A stretch of DNA of 32,116 bases. It comes from Pseudomonadota bacterium. Lineage in GTDB: Bacteria; Pseudomonadota; Gammaproteobacteria; Steroidobacterales; Steroidobacteraceae. Below are positions 23,850 through 32,016 of the stretch, in pieces; position 1 is the stretch's first letter, and each line of letters starts with the position of its first letter. The stretch covers positions 1 to 32,116 of the forward strand of contig JAEWAF010000042.1 in the NCBI GenBank assembly GCA_023391815.1. The letters are read 5' to 3'. A program made the translations under genes and the position numbers. Under the pieces are notes generated by a model that saw only the letters and a program-made list of their open reading frames with translations, was not told the DNA's origin and searched no databases.

Positions 23850-25133
23850 ATGCCCAACCTGACGACTTTAGGCGCCCACGACCTGCGCGCCGTCCACGAA
23901 GACATCCGCCGTCGCTACCAGGCGTTTGCCGAGCGCAAGCTGAAACTGAATCTGACTCGTGGCAAACCGTCGTCCAAACAGCTGGATCTGTGCAACGAGC
24001 TGCTCGGTCTGCCCGGCGGCGACTACCTGGCCGCCGGCGTCGACACTCGCAACTATGGCGAGTTGCAGGGCCTCCCGGAGCTGCGCGCGCAGTTGGCGCC
24101 AATCTTCGGTGTCAGTCCGGACCGCGTGATCCTTGGCGACAACGCCAGCCTCTCGCTCATGCACGATGCCGTCGTGTATTCGATGCTGAAAGGCACGGTC
24201 GATAGCGACAAGCCGTGGTCGCGTGAGTCTCGCGTGGCGTTCCTCTGCCCGGTGCCGGGCTACGACCGTCACTTCTCCATCTGCGCGCAATTCGGCATCG
24301 AGATGATTCCGGTGCCCATGCTGGAAACCGGTCCGGACATGGACGCGGTGGAAAAGCTGGTCGCCGCCGATCCGCAGATCAAGGGCATGTGGTGCGTGCC
24401 GAAATACAGCAACCCATGCGGCACGGTGTATTCGAACGAGACCGTCGAGCGCCTGGCGAAGATGAAGACCGCCGCGCGCGATTTTCGTTTGTTCTGGGAT
24501 AACGCCTACGCCGTGCACCACCTCACCGCGGCAGCGATCGAGATCGCAAACATCGACGAGCTGTGCGCGCGTCATGGCAATCCGAATCGCGCCTTCATCT
24601 TCGGCTCGACGTCCAAGATCACGTTCGCGGGCGCCGGCGTCGCTCTGTTCGCCAGCTCCAAGGACAACTCGGCCTGGTACCTGAAGAACATGAGCATCCG
24701 AACCATCGGTGGCGACAAGGTGAACCAGCTGCGTCACATCCGCTTGTTCAACGGCAACGGCGGCGTGGCCGCGCTGATGGATCGTCATCGCGCCATTCTC
24801 GCGCCCAAGTTCGAACAGGTGCTGAGCACGTTCGATCGAGTGCTCGGCGATTCCGGCGTCGCAAAGTGGACGCGTCCCAGGGGCGGTTATTTCATTTCGC
24901 TCGAAGTGCTGGACGGGTGCGCCAAGCGCGTCGTGCAGCTGGCGAAAGAAGCTGGCGTGGAGTTGACCCCGGCGGGCGCGACGCATCCGCTCGGCAAGGA
25001 TCCGCAGGATCGTTTCATTCGTATCGCGCCGAGCTTCCCGGAGTTGGCGGAAGTGACCGAAGCGGTGCAGGGCGTCGCCGTCTGCGTGCTGCTCGCCGCC
25101 ACCGAAAAGCTGCTGCAATCGCATGCCGGCTGA
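23850..25133 (+). CDS. Class Ic aspartate aminotransferase (MocR-like aminotransferase domain, no HTH)
   Basis: 427 residues. A PLP fold-type I enzyme; the PLP lysine is K256 in FGSTSKITFAGAG. LNLTRGKPSSKQLDL (about 33-47) and YGELQGLPELRAQLAPIFG are hallmarks of the class Ic aspartate aminotransferases first recognised in Actinobacteria (Rv3722c type). They transfer the amino group between aspartate and 2-oxoglutarate in the cytoplasm. SNPCGTVYS and DNAYAVHHL carry the usual cofactor-binding Asn and Asp/Tyr. The last 11 bases overlap the rsmC-like gene, so the two are translationally linked. A long open frame on the opposite strand here is a shadow of its GC-rich coding sequence. Confidence 0.93.
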   Translation: MPNLTTLGAHDLRAVHEDIRRRYQAFAERKLKLNLTRGKPSSKQLDLCNELLGLPGGDYLAAGVDTRNYGELQGLPELRAQLAPIFGVSPDRVILGDNASLSLMHDAVVYSMLKGTVDSDKPWSRESRVAFLCPVPGYDRHFSICAQFGIEMIPVPMLETGPDMDAVEKLVAADPQIKGMWCVPKYSNPCGTVYSNETVERLAKMKTAARDFRLFWDNAYAVHHLTAAAIEIANIDELCARHGNPNRAFIFGSTSKITFAGAGVALFASSKDNSAWYLKNMSIRTIGGDKVNQLRHIRLFNGNGGVAALMDRHRAILAPKFEQVLSTFDRVLGDSGVAKWTRPRGGYFISLEVLDGCAKRVVQLAKEAGVELTPAGATHPLGKDPQDRFIRIAPSFPELAEVTEAVQGVAVCVLLAATEKLLQSHAG

Positions 25134-26181
25134 TCGCAGCGACGCGGCGCTCGAAACGCTCTTCGTCCCTTTCAGCGAAGGTCGCTTGTCATGGCCGGCA
25201 GGCGGCGCAATGTTTCTTCGCGCGCGCGACGGGTGGCCGCTGCATGAGCGGCCGCTGCCCGGGCTGATTTGTGAGCAAAGCTTCAAGCCCGAAGCGGATG
25301 CGTTGTCGCAGGCAGGCTTTGCGGTCAATGTGCCTGGCGCGGCGAAAACATATGAGCTGGTCCTGATACTGCCGCCCCGTCAGCGCGACGAGGCGCGCGC
25401 GTTGATGGCGCGCGCGGTCGCGATGACCAAGCCGGGCGGTCGCATCATCGTCAGCCAGAGCAATGATGAAGGTGCGCGCTCGAGCCAAGCCGACCTGGCG
25501 CAGCTCACCGGCGATGTCGAGTCGATGAGCAAGAACAAATGTCGTGTGTTCTGGACGGCATCGCTCGCCCGGCTCAATGTTTCTTTGATCGCGCACTGGC
25601 AAGGGCTCGATGCGCCCAGGCCGATCGCCGAGGGGCGTTTCATGAGCCGACCGGGCATCTTTGCGTGGGATCGCATCGATGTGGCTTCGGCATTGCTCGC
25701 GGAGCATCTGCCAGCGAATCTGGCGGGTCGTGCCGCGGATCTCGGCGCGGGCTTCGGTTATTTATCGGCGGAGTTGTTGACGCGCTGTCCTGGTATCACC
25801 GCGCTCGATGCCTATGAGGCGGAGAATCGCGCGCTGGAGTTGGCGCGCGTGAACTTGAAGAGCTTCGAAGCGCGCACGCCCATCGGCTATCGTTGGCACG
25901 ATGTGGCAGCGGGGCTACCCGATACATACGATGTCATCGTCACCAATCCGCCGTTTCATGCGCAGCGTGCGATCGATCGGCCGGACATCGGCCGTCGTTT
26001 CATCGCGGTGGCGGCCGATTCGTTGCGTCCCGGCGGCAAGCTGTGGCTGGTCGCGAATCGTCACCTGCCTTACGAGAACGTCTTGAGCGAGAACTTCAGC
26101 TCGGTACGCACGGTCGTGCAGCAGCACGGCTACAAGATCATCGAAGCGGTGCGCGCGAAGCCGCAGAAGGTGGCGCGATGA
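25123..26181 (+). CDS. rsmC: RsmC-type 16S rRNA (guanine-N2) methyltransferase
   Basis: 352 residues, near the 343 of E. coli RsmC, which methylates G1207 of 16S rRNA. It has the tandem architecture of that family. A degenerate N-terminal methyltransferase-like half has no SAM motif. The C-terminal catalytic half has motif I AADLGAGFGYLSAELL near 205-220 and the catalytic NPPFH at 275-279. LRPGGKLWLVANRHLPYE is the family's late block. It overlaps the aminotransferase by 11 bp, and its TGA overlaps the ATG of the RsuA-like gene as ATGA. Another N2-guanine rRNA target (RlmG-like) cannot be ruled out. Confidence 0.87.
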   Translation: MPADRSDAALETLFVPFSEGRLSWPAGGAMFLRARDGWPLHERPLPGLICEQSFKPEADALSQAGFAVNVPGAAKTYELVLILPPRQRDEARALMARAVAMTKPGGRIIVSQSNDEGARSSQADLAQLTGDVESMSKNKCRVFWTASLARLNVSLIAHWQGLDAPRPIAEGRFMSRPGIFAWDRIDVASALLAEHLPANLAGRAADLGAGFGYLSAELLTRCPGITALDAYEAENRALELARVNLKSFEARTPIGYRWHDVAAGLPDTYDVIVTNPPFHAQRAIDRPDIGRRFIAVAADSLRPGGKLWLVANRHLPYENVLSENFSSVRTVVQQHGYKIIEAVRAKPQKVAR

Positions 26182-26888
26182 AGCTGCTCAAGCTGATCTC
26201 GAATCTCGGCTATGGCAGTCGCAAGGAAGTGCTGGCGATCTTTCGCGACGGTCGCATCACCGACATCGACGGCGAAGTGCTGTACTCGGACGACAAGGTC
26301 GATCACTCGCGCGTGCTCATCGATGGCGAGCCGCTCGATCCCGCGCCGGGGCTGTTGCTCATGATGAACAAACCGGTCGGCTACACCTGCTCGACCAGCG
26401 ATCCCGGCCAGATCGTTTATGACTTGTTGCCGACGCGGTTTCGCTATCGCGATCCCATCGTGGCGACGGTTGGCCGGCTCGATCGCGACACCACCGGCTT
26501 GTTGCTGATGACGGACGACGGCAAGTTGCTCCACAAAATCGTTTCGCCCAGATCCAAGCTGCCGAAGATCTACGAAGCGACGCTCGCACGCGATCTGCGT
26601 GGCGATGAGGTGAAAACATTCGCGAGCGGCAAGTTGATGCTCGACTCCGAGCGCGAGCCGCTCGCGCCCGCGAAGCTCGAAGTGCTCGGGCCGAGACAGG
26701 CGAGGCTCACGCTGACCGAAGGCCGCTACCATCAAGCCCGTCGGATGTTCGCGGCTGTCGGCAATCACGTGGAGAAGTTGCACCGGAGTCGCGTGGGCGG
26801 GCTCGAACTGGGCGATCTGCCCGAAGGCAAATGGCGCCTGCTCGACGCCGCCGATCGCGAGCGCCTGTTCTCCGTGACCGCTGGCTGA
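26178..26888 (+). CDS. rsuA: RsuA-type pseudouridine synthase (16S rRNA U516)
   Basis: 236 residues; E. coli RsuA has 231. An S4-like RNA-binding domain is at the N-terminus (MKLLKLISNLGYGSRKEVLA). The catalytic domain has VGRLDRDTTGLLLMTDDG, with the nucleophile D102, the same number as in E. coli RsuA. EGRYHQARRMFAAVGNHVEKLHR is the conserved late block. It converts U516 in 16S rRNA to pseudouridine; RluE or RluB relatives are alternatives, but the length fits RsuA. The start codon overlaps the rsmC stop, pairing two modifiers of the small subunit. Confidence 0.9.
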   Translation: MKLLKLISNLGYGSRKEVLAIFRDGRITDIDGEVLYSDDKVDHSRVLIDGEPLDPAPGLLLMMNKPVGYTCSTSDPGQIVYDLLPTRFRYRDPIVATVGRLDRDTTGLLLMTDDGKLLHKIVSPRSKLPKIYEATLARDLRGDEVKTFASGKLMLDSEREPLAPAKLEVLGPRQARLTLTEGRYHQARRMFAAVGNHVEKLHRSRVGGLELGDLPEGKWRLLDAADRERLFSVTAG

Positions 26889-27061
26889 CGCAAACCCATC
26901 GCTGGGCTGACTGCGCCGTCAGTGGGCCCGGCGCGGCTGTCCGATTCCTCGCGCATTCTTGCCCGATCCTGCAAAGGTCGCTTGCCCGGGCGGGACAGCG
27001 GCGCTGAACTATGCTGATATCGGGGCTGTCGAATAGCCTGATTATCGTCGAGGCAGCACTC

Positions 27062-28009
27062 ATGAGCGCCGCCGTGCCCATCCCGAATCCGCCCGCCACC
27101 GAGCTTCCCAATCTGGACGAACAGCAGGCCGAACTGGCCGCGCTGGTCACCCGGTTGACGCCGCTCGAGGGCATCCATCCCTCCGCTATCCCGGCGCTGA
27201 CCGTGATTCGGTCCGATTCGCCGTCGATGCCGACGCCTTCGCTGTACCACCCGAGCCTGTGCATCGTCGTGCAGGGACGCAAGCGCGCGCTGCTCGGCGA
27301 CGACGTTTATTACTACGATGCGCTGAATTACCTCACCGTGTCGGTCACATTGCCGGCGGTCGGTCATGTCATCGAGGCGACGCCGGAGAAGCCCTATCTG
27401 TGTCTGCGTCTCGAGCTCGATGCGCGCATGATCGGCGAGCTGCTGTTGCAAGTTGGCCGCAGCGCCGTGCCGCCGTCGACCGATCGTGGTTTGTACGTTG
27501 CACGCACCAGCCCGCAATTGCTCGACGCCGTCTTGCGACTGACGCGATTGTTGGAACAGCCGCGAGACGCGGCGATTCTCGCGCCATTGGTCTTGCGAGA
27601 AATTCACTACCGAGTGCTCACCGGCGAATTGGGGCACCGGTTGCGTGAGTTGTGCGTGGTCGACAGCCAGGTGAATCGCGTGGCGCGCGCGATCGAGCTG
27701 TTGCGCAAGCGATTCACCGAATCGTTGCGGATCGAGGATCTGGCGGCGGCCGCGCACATGAGCGAATCGTCCTTGCATCATCGTTTCAAAGCAGTGACAG
27801 CCATGTCACCGATGCAGTTTCAAAAACACCTGCGCCTGCACGAAGCGCGGCGCTTGATGCTCACCGAGGGCTTGGAGGCCGCCGCGGCCGCGCATCGAGT
27901 GGGTTATGAAAGCCCGTCGCAGTTCAGTCGCGAGTATCGCCGTCTGTTCGGCGCCCCGCCGCGGCGGGAAATCGAGACCGTGCGCGGCGGCGGATTGCAG
28001 CCAGCCTGA
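27062..28009 (+). CDS. AraC family transcriptional regulator
   Basis: 315 residues from the ATG at 27062, chosen because GAGG lies 8 nt before it; ATG 27011 is in frame but lacks a site. The N-terminal AraC_N-type effector domain contains LYHPSLCIVVQGRKRALLGD and LTVSVTLPAVGHVIEATPEKPY. The C-terminal double HTH covers about 205-300, with LAAAAHMSESSLHHRFKAVT and GYESPSQFSREYRRLFG as the two recognition units. Such regulators often activate a divergent short-chain dehydrogenase or alkene-reductase gene, but none is beside it here. Its target and effector are unknown. Confidence 0.93.
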   Translation: MSAAVPIPNPPATELPNLDEQQAELAALVTRLTPLEGIHPSAIPALTVIRSDSPSMPTPSLYHPSLCIVVQGRKRALLGDDVYYYDALNYLTVSVTLPAVGHVIEATPEKPYLCLRLELDARMIGELLLQVGRSAVPPSTDRGLYVARTSPQLLDAVLRLTRLLEQPRDAAILAPLVLREIHYRVLTGELGHRLRELCVVDSQVNRVARAIELLRKRFTESLRIEDLAAAAHMSESSLHHRFKAVTAMSPMQFQKHLRLHEARRLMLTEGLEAAAAAHRVGYESPSQFSREYRRLFGAPPRREIETVRGGGLQPA

Positions 28010-28093
28010 CTTTTCGGGTCGTGTCGCACTCCCGGTTGGCGGCGGTTTGCGTAAAATGGCGCCGTCCCCCAAGGAGTCCGTGCGGAGCCTTCG

Positions 28094-28642
28094 ATGAGCA
28101 TGTCATTGCGCGAGCAGCTGCTGGCCGCCGGCCTCGGCACCAAGAAGCAGGCGCGCCACGCCGATCACCAGCAGAAGCAGCAGCAACACCAGCAGGCCAA
28201 GAACCGCCAGCTGCGTGAAGAACAGGAGAAGCGGGCTGCCGAAGCGCGGGCCAAGGCGCAAGCCGAGAAGGCCGCGCGCGATGCCGAGCTGAACCGCAAA
28301 CGCCAGGAAAATCAGGATCGCAAGGAGCGCTGGGCGCAGATCAAGCAGCTCATCGAGCAGCATCGGCTGCCCAAGCCGGACAGCGAGGAATATTTCAACT
28401 TCATCGATCGCGGCAAGGTGCGTCGGATCACCGCCGACAATGCTTTGCGTGAAAAGCTGGTCGCGGGCACGATCGTGATCGTTCGCTGCGAAGGCAAGTA
28501 CGACCTGGTGCTGCCGGAAATCGCCGAGCGCATTCGCGAGCGCGACGAGCGCGCGGTCGTCAAGCTGAACGCCGAAGAAGCCAAGCCGGCCGAAGACGAT
28601 CCGTACAAGGACTTCGTCGTCCCCGACGATCTGATGTGGTGA
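28094..28642 (+). CDS. DUF2058 family nucleoprotein-like protein (YaiL-like)
   Basis: 182 residues, normal for YaiL. It opens MSMSLREQLLAAGLGTKKQA, followed by a highly charged, Gln/Lys/Glu-rich coiled coil (about 20-85). The folded end includes YFNFIDRGKVRRITADNALR and the family's closing words DPYKDF and VPDDLMW. DUF2058 proteins are basic and thought to bind nucleic acid, but the role is unproven. GGAG precedes the ATG by 10 nt. Its stop is only 6 bp from the stop of the convergent exported protein, with no hairpin between them. Confidence 0.92.
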   Translation: MSMSLREQLLAAGLGTKKQARHADHQQKQQQHQQAKNRQLREEQEKRAAEARAKAQAEKAARDAELNRKRQENQDRKERWAQIKQLIEQHRLPKPDSEEYFNFIDRGKVRRITADNALREKLVAGTIVIVRCEGKYDLVLPEIAERIRERDERAVVKLNAEEAKPAEDDPYKDFVVPDDLMW

Positions 28643-28648
28643 GCTGAC

Positions 28649-29440
28649 TTAATCCAGGACCTTGCGCGCGCGCTCCTGATAGCGCTGCGCCGACAGGCGC
28701 AGGTTATTGTCTTCGACATGGAACGGCGTCTGCGCGATATACGCTAACGCGCGCGGCACGCCGAACTGATCGATCAAGGGGCCGATCAACAGAATGCCGC
28801 CGTAGCGCTGCACGTCCAGATAGAGCTGATCGCCTTTATTCCACAGGCTGCGACGAAAGCGCGCGAAATCCTCCGGCCAGATCATGTCGAGCCGATTGGC
28901 ATTGAAGATCGGCGTGCGCACTTCCTTCAGATGCTCGTTGATCCCTTCGACCAGCATCTCGCACGGCAGGCGCTCGCCCAGATCGCTCGACTTGCAGTCC
29001 TTGTGCGGCCAGGACAGGCCGCGCCGCTTGGCGGCTTCCTTCAGAAACGCGGTCCAGATCAGCTGATCGATGGTCTCCACCACCGGGAATGCGCTTCGAT
29101 ACTGCTCGTTCTCATAGAACGGCCAGTAGTAAGCGGCCGCGCGCAGCGGGTTGGGCAGCTTGGAGCTGAGCACACGCCTGGGAAAGATCAGCGTGTGCTG
29201 TTCGTCGTCGTATGTTTCCTTGCCGTCGGTCTCGGTCAGCTCCTTGCTGCCGACGAATTTCACATCGAGCTCGGGAGGCAAGGTGCCGAGCAGATCGCCG
29301 AACGCGCTGGTGATCGCTTCGGTCCGGTAGTTCACCAGCGCTTCGAAGCGCAGCTTGCATTGCTCACGATTCACGCTCTCGCAAGTCATGCCCGACACAG
29401 GAAACAACAGAACGATACAGGCCAGTCCGAGACGCATCAT
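28649..29440 (-). CDS. Exported protein of unknown function
   Basis: 263 residues from the ATG at 29440. I chose it (or the next ATG at 29437) because a short signal peptide, MMRLGLACIVLLFPVSG, follows; the frame is open to 29542 but that part has no ribosome site. Cysteines occur at the signal end (MTCES), in EQCKL, KDCKS and LPCEM, which could form two periplasmic disulfides. The protein has YDDEQHTLIFPRRVLS, AYYWPFYENEQYRSAFPVVE and YGGILLIGPLIDQFGVPRAL. I recognise no family. The layout recalls secreted inactive peptidase-like proteins, but no HExxH is present. It follows the LpxO-like gene on the same strand after 248 bp. Confidence 0.75.
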   Translation of the reverse strand: MMRLGLACIVLLFPVSGMTCESVNREQCKLRFEALVNYRTEAITSAFGDLLGTLPPELDVKFVGSKELTETDGKETYDDEQHTLIFPRRVLSSKLPNPLRAAAYYWPFYENEQYRSAFPVVETIDQLIWTAFLKEAAKRRGLSWPHKDCKSSDLGERLPCEMLVEGINEHLKEVRTPIFNANRLDMIWPEDFARFRRSLWNKGDQLYLDVQRYGGILLIGPLIDQFGVPRALAYIAQTPFHVEDNNLRLSAQRYQERARKVLD

Positions 29441-29688
29441 CGTTGCAGCCCCCAACCACGGCGTGTTCAAGCCCGGTGAACAGACTTGCAGAAACCATGC
29501 CGAGAATAAGCAAGCAACGACACGCGTGCACGGAAGTTCCATGCGGAAAAAGGCGCGCCAGGAGATGGGCGCCGTGACAGCAAATTTAGCGAGAGATATC
29601 GGCTCGGATTAGAGCCGCGCGGGAAATAATTGCTTCGAAGAATTCGCGCTCGGTGTGGTCTCCCGCGCCAGGCCGAATCCAGTGTGTC

Positions 29689-30612
29689 TCAAAACCCGAC
29701 GACGATGGCGTAGCCGAGCGCCGCGATCAGCAGCCATTTCAGCAGGTAATAAAACGGCTTGTGCCATTCCTTGATACGAATGCCGAGCGCGCGAATTTGA
29801 TACACGTAAGAGAATATATGGTTCAGGACGCCGACGTGCTCGCCCGGCACGTTCTGTGTTGCCGCCGCGCGAATCATGCCGTGACCGATGACACGATTAA
29901 TCCATCGCAACACGGGGTTAGACATCGGTCGCTCGATGTCGCAGAAAAGAATCACGCGGGTCACGTCGGTGCGGTTCTCGGCCTGGTGGATGTACGTCTC
30001 GTCGAACATCACCGCTTCGCCGTCCTTCCAGTAATACTTCTCGCCATCGACGATGATGTAGCACTCGGGTGAGTTCGGCGTGACCAGGCCGAGGTGATAA
30101 CGCAACGAACCGGCGAACGGATCGCGATGAGCGCCGAGCCGCGAGCCCGGCGGCAGCAGTGTAAACATTGCCGCGTTGATGGAAGGAATTTTCCCCAGCA
30201 GTTCGGCGGTCTTCGGACACAGCGCCGAGGCCGAGGGCAGGAAGTCGCCGTACCACTTCAGGTAAAAACGCTTCCAGCCGCGCTTGAAGAACGTGTTGAA
30301 GCCGATGTCGTTGTAGCCCGAAGCGGCGCGGATGTGCCCCTCGTCGAACAGCTTCAGTGCCTCCTCGCGGATCATCTGCCACTGCTCGGTGACCTGTTTC
30401 AGCTCGGGGAACTCGCGCACGTCCGCATAGGGCTTGGCTTTGACGGCCGAGAACAAATACATCAGTGAGTTATAGGGCGCGAGCAGGTTGGCGTGATCGG
30501 CGACCAGCCGCGAAAACTTGTGACGCACCCGGCCACGGAACTGAACGAAGGTGACGGATGCCAGAAACGTCACCAGGATGAGCAGCCGGGGTGACAGGAG
30601 CGAGTGGACCAT
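29689..30612 (-). CDS. lpxO: LpxO-like lipid A hydroxylase (aspartyl/asparaginyl beta-hydroxylase family)
   Basis: 307 residues from the ATG at 30612; Salmonella LpxO has 302. The frame is open to 30675, but the membrane helix starts right after this Met (about 3-25). A second helix ends the protein (about 286-307). Between them lies the Fe(II)/2-oxoglutarate domain, with GAHRDPFAGSLRYHLGL (iron ligands H162 and D164), H209 in DETYIHQAENRT, and R219 for 2-oxoglutarate. LpxO adds a 2-hydroxyl to a lipid A acyl chain at the inner membrane, tuning outer-membrane strength. No lipid A gene is adjacent, so the substrate rests on family resemblance. Confidence 0.85.
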   Translation of the reverse strand: MVHSLLSPRLLILVTFLASVTFVQFRGRVRHKFSRLVADHANLLAPYNSLMYLFSAVKAKPYADVREFPELKQVTEQWQMIREEALKLFDEGHIRAASGYNDIGFNTFFKRGWKRFYLKWYGDFLPSASALCPKTAELLGKIPSINAAMFTLLPPGSRLGAHRDPFAGSLRYHLGLVTPNSPECYIIVDGEKYYWKDGEAVMFDETYIHQAENRTDVTRVILFCDIERPMSNPVLRWINRVIGHGMIRAAATQNVPGEHVGVLNHIFSYVYQIRALGIRIKEWHKPFYYLLKWLLIAALGYAIVVGF

Positions 30613-30778
30613 GCGCGCGACTAAGCCAGAGGTGCGGTGTTGGGCGGAGGATACTCGGCGAAACCTGGAGAACAAGCCATTGTGGGGAATTGCAGTATTG
30701 CCGCGACAGCGGTAATCGCACTGCGCTCCTATACAATCGCGCCTGATGCATCGCAGATTGAAATTCGGAGTTGTCGAG

Positions 30779-31894
30779 ATGAACGCTCAAACGCAAAACC
30801 CGTTACGCCAGGTCCACCAGTTGGGTCAGAGCATCTGGCTCGACGATATCCGCCGCAGCTGGCTGAAGGACGGGCACCTCGCCCGACTCATCGCCGAGGA
30901 CGCGCTCGCCGGCGTGACCTCCAATCCAGCCATTTTCGCCAAGGCCATCGGGGAGGGTGCCGAATACAACGGCGCCATCGCCAGCCTCGCCCGCGCCGGC
31001 AAGAGCATCAACGATATCTACGAGACCCTCGCGCTCGAGGACGTGCAGGCCGCGGCGGATCTGTTTCGTCAGACGTACGATTCGACGGGCGGCGCGGATG
31101 GATTCGTCAGCCTCGAAGTTTCTCCGCACCTGGCGGACGACACCCATGGCACCATCGAGGAAGGATTGCGTCTGTGGAAGGCGTTCAATCGTCCCAACGC
31201 CATGATCAAGGTCCCCGCCACGGAAGCGGGTCTGCCGGCGATTGCCGAGCTCATCGCTGCCGGGGTCAACATCAACGTCACGCTGTTGTTCAGCGTGGAC
31301 CGCTATCGAGCGGTGGTCGATGCGTATCTGACGGGTCTCGAACAGCGAGTGAAGGCGGGCAAACCCATCGACAAGATCGCGTCGGTCGCGAGCTTCTTCC
31401 TGAGCCGCATCGATACGCTCGTCGATGCCAAGCTCGACACCATGAACACGTATGAAGCCAAAGCTCGGCGAGGTCGTGCGGCCATCGCCAGCGCGCGGCT
31501 CGCTTATCAGTACTACAAACAGTGGAGCACCAGCGATCGCTGGCGCGCGCTGGCGGAGAAAGGCGCGAAGCCCCAACGGTTGCTGTGGGCATCCACGTCG
31601 AGCAAGGACCCGGCTTACAAGGACACCATGTATGTGGAGGCGCTGATCGCGCCAAACACCGTCAACACTCTGCCCCCCGCGACGGTCGATGCATTCCGTG
31701 ATCACGGCGACGCGGCCCTGCGGATCGAGGATGACCTCGCTGAGGCGAAGGAGACGGTTCAGATCCTTCGCAACCTGGGCATCGAGTTGAAAGCGGTGAG
31801 CGAGCAGCTCGAGCGCGAGGGCGTGAAGAAGTTCAAGGAGCCGTTCGATGCGTTGTTTGTTACGTTGGAGAAGAGGGCGAAGGGGGAGAAGTAG
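30779..31894 (+). CDS. tal: Transaldolase
   Basis: 371 residues from the ATG at 30779; GGAG lies 8 nt upstream, and an in-frame ATG at 30746 lacks a site. It exchanges dihydroxyacetone units between sugar phosphates in the non-oxidative pentose phosphate pathway. The Schiff-base lysine is K144 in NAMIKVPATEAGLPA. GVTSNPAIFAKAI (about 46-58) and INVTLLFSVDRY are the other signatures, and RLLWASTSSKDPAYKDTMYV is typical of the long (about 370 residue, mycobacterial-type) branch rather than E. coli TalB. It stands alone, with a small hairpin across its stop codon. Confidence 0.96.
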   Translation: MNAQTQNPLRQVHQLGQSIWLDDIRRSWLKDGHLARLIAEDALAGVTSNPAIFAKAIGEGAEYNGAIASLARAGKSINDIYETLALEDVQAAADLFRQTYDSTGGADGFVSLEVSPHLADDTHGTIEEGLRLWKAFNRPNAMIKVPATEAGLPAIAELIAAGVNINVTLLFSVDRYRAVVDAYLTGLEQRVKAGKPIDKIASVASFFLSRIDTLVDAKLDTMNTYEAKARRGRAAIASARLAYQYYKQWSTSDRWRALAEKGAKPQRLLWASTSSKDPAYKDTMYVEALIAPNTVNTLPPATVDAFRDHGDAALRIEDDLAEAKETVQILRNLGIELKAVSEQLEREGVKKFKEPFDALFVTLEKRAKGEK

Positions 31895-31901
31895 ATTCTC
31901 C
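31885..31901 (+). terminator. Weak hairpin over the tal stop codon
   Basis: GGAGAA (31885-31890) pairs with TTCTCC (31896-31901) around GTAGA, which contains the TAG stop. No T run follows, so termination is uncertain. Confidence 0.35.
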
Positions 31902-31938
31902 TTGAAGCCCGGATGTGAGATTGCGGAGATCGGCGTTC

Positions 31939-31987
31939 GGACCTTGGACCTTGGACCTTGGACTTCGGAGTTCGGAGTTCGGAGTTC
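31939..31987. repeat. Heptanucleotide tandem repeat, seven units
   Basis: Three copies of GGACCTT (31939-31959) pass through GGACTTC (31960-31966) into three copies of GGAGTTC (31967-31987). All seven units keep the 7-bp period. It is intergenic, 45 bp after tal. Such short heptamer arrays occur in intergenic DNA of several bacterial groups and vary in copy number. Confidence 0.9.
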
Positions 31988-32016
31988 GGATCAAGAGCGT
32001 CGGTGGCTGGCGGAGC

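Noticed and set aside
23868..25328. 486-codon open frame on the minus strand opposite the aminotransferase
   Set aside because: It mirrors the codon phase of a clear PLP aminotransferase, is rich in His/Arg/Gln, and has no motif or ribosome site. High GC coding DNA often leaves the opposite frame open.
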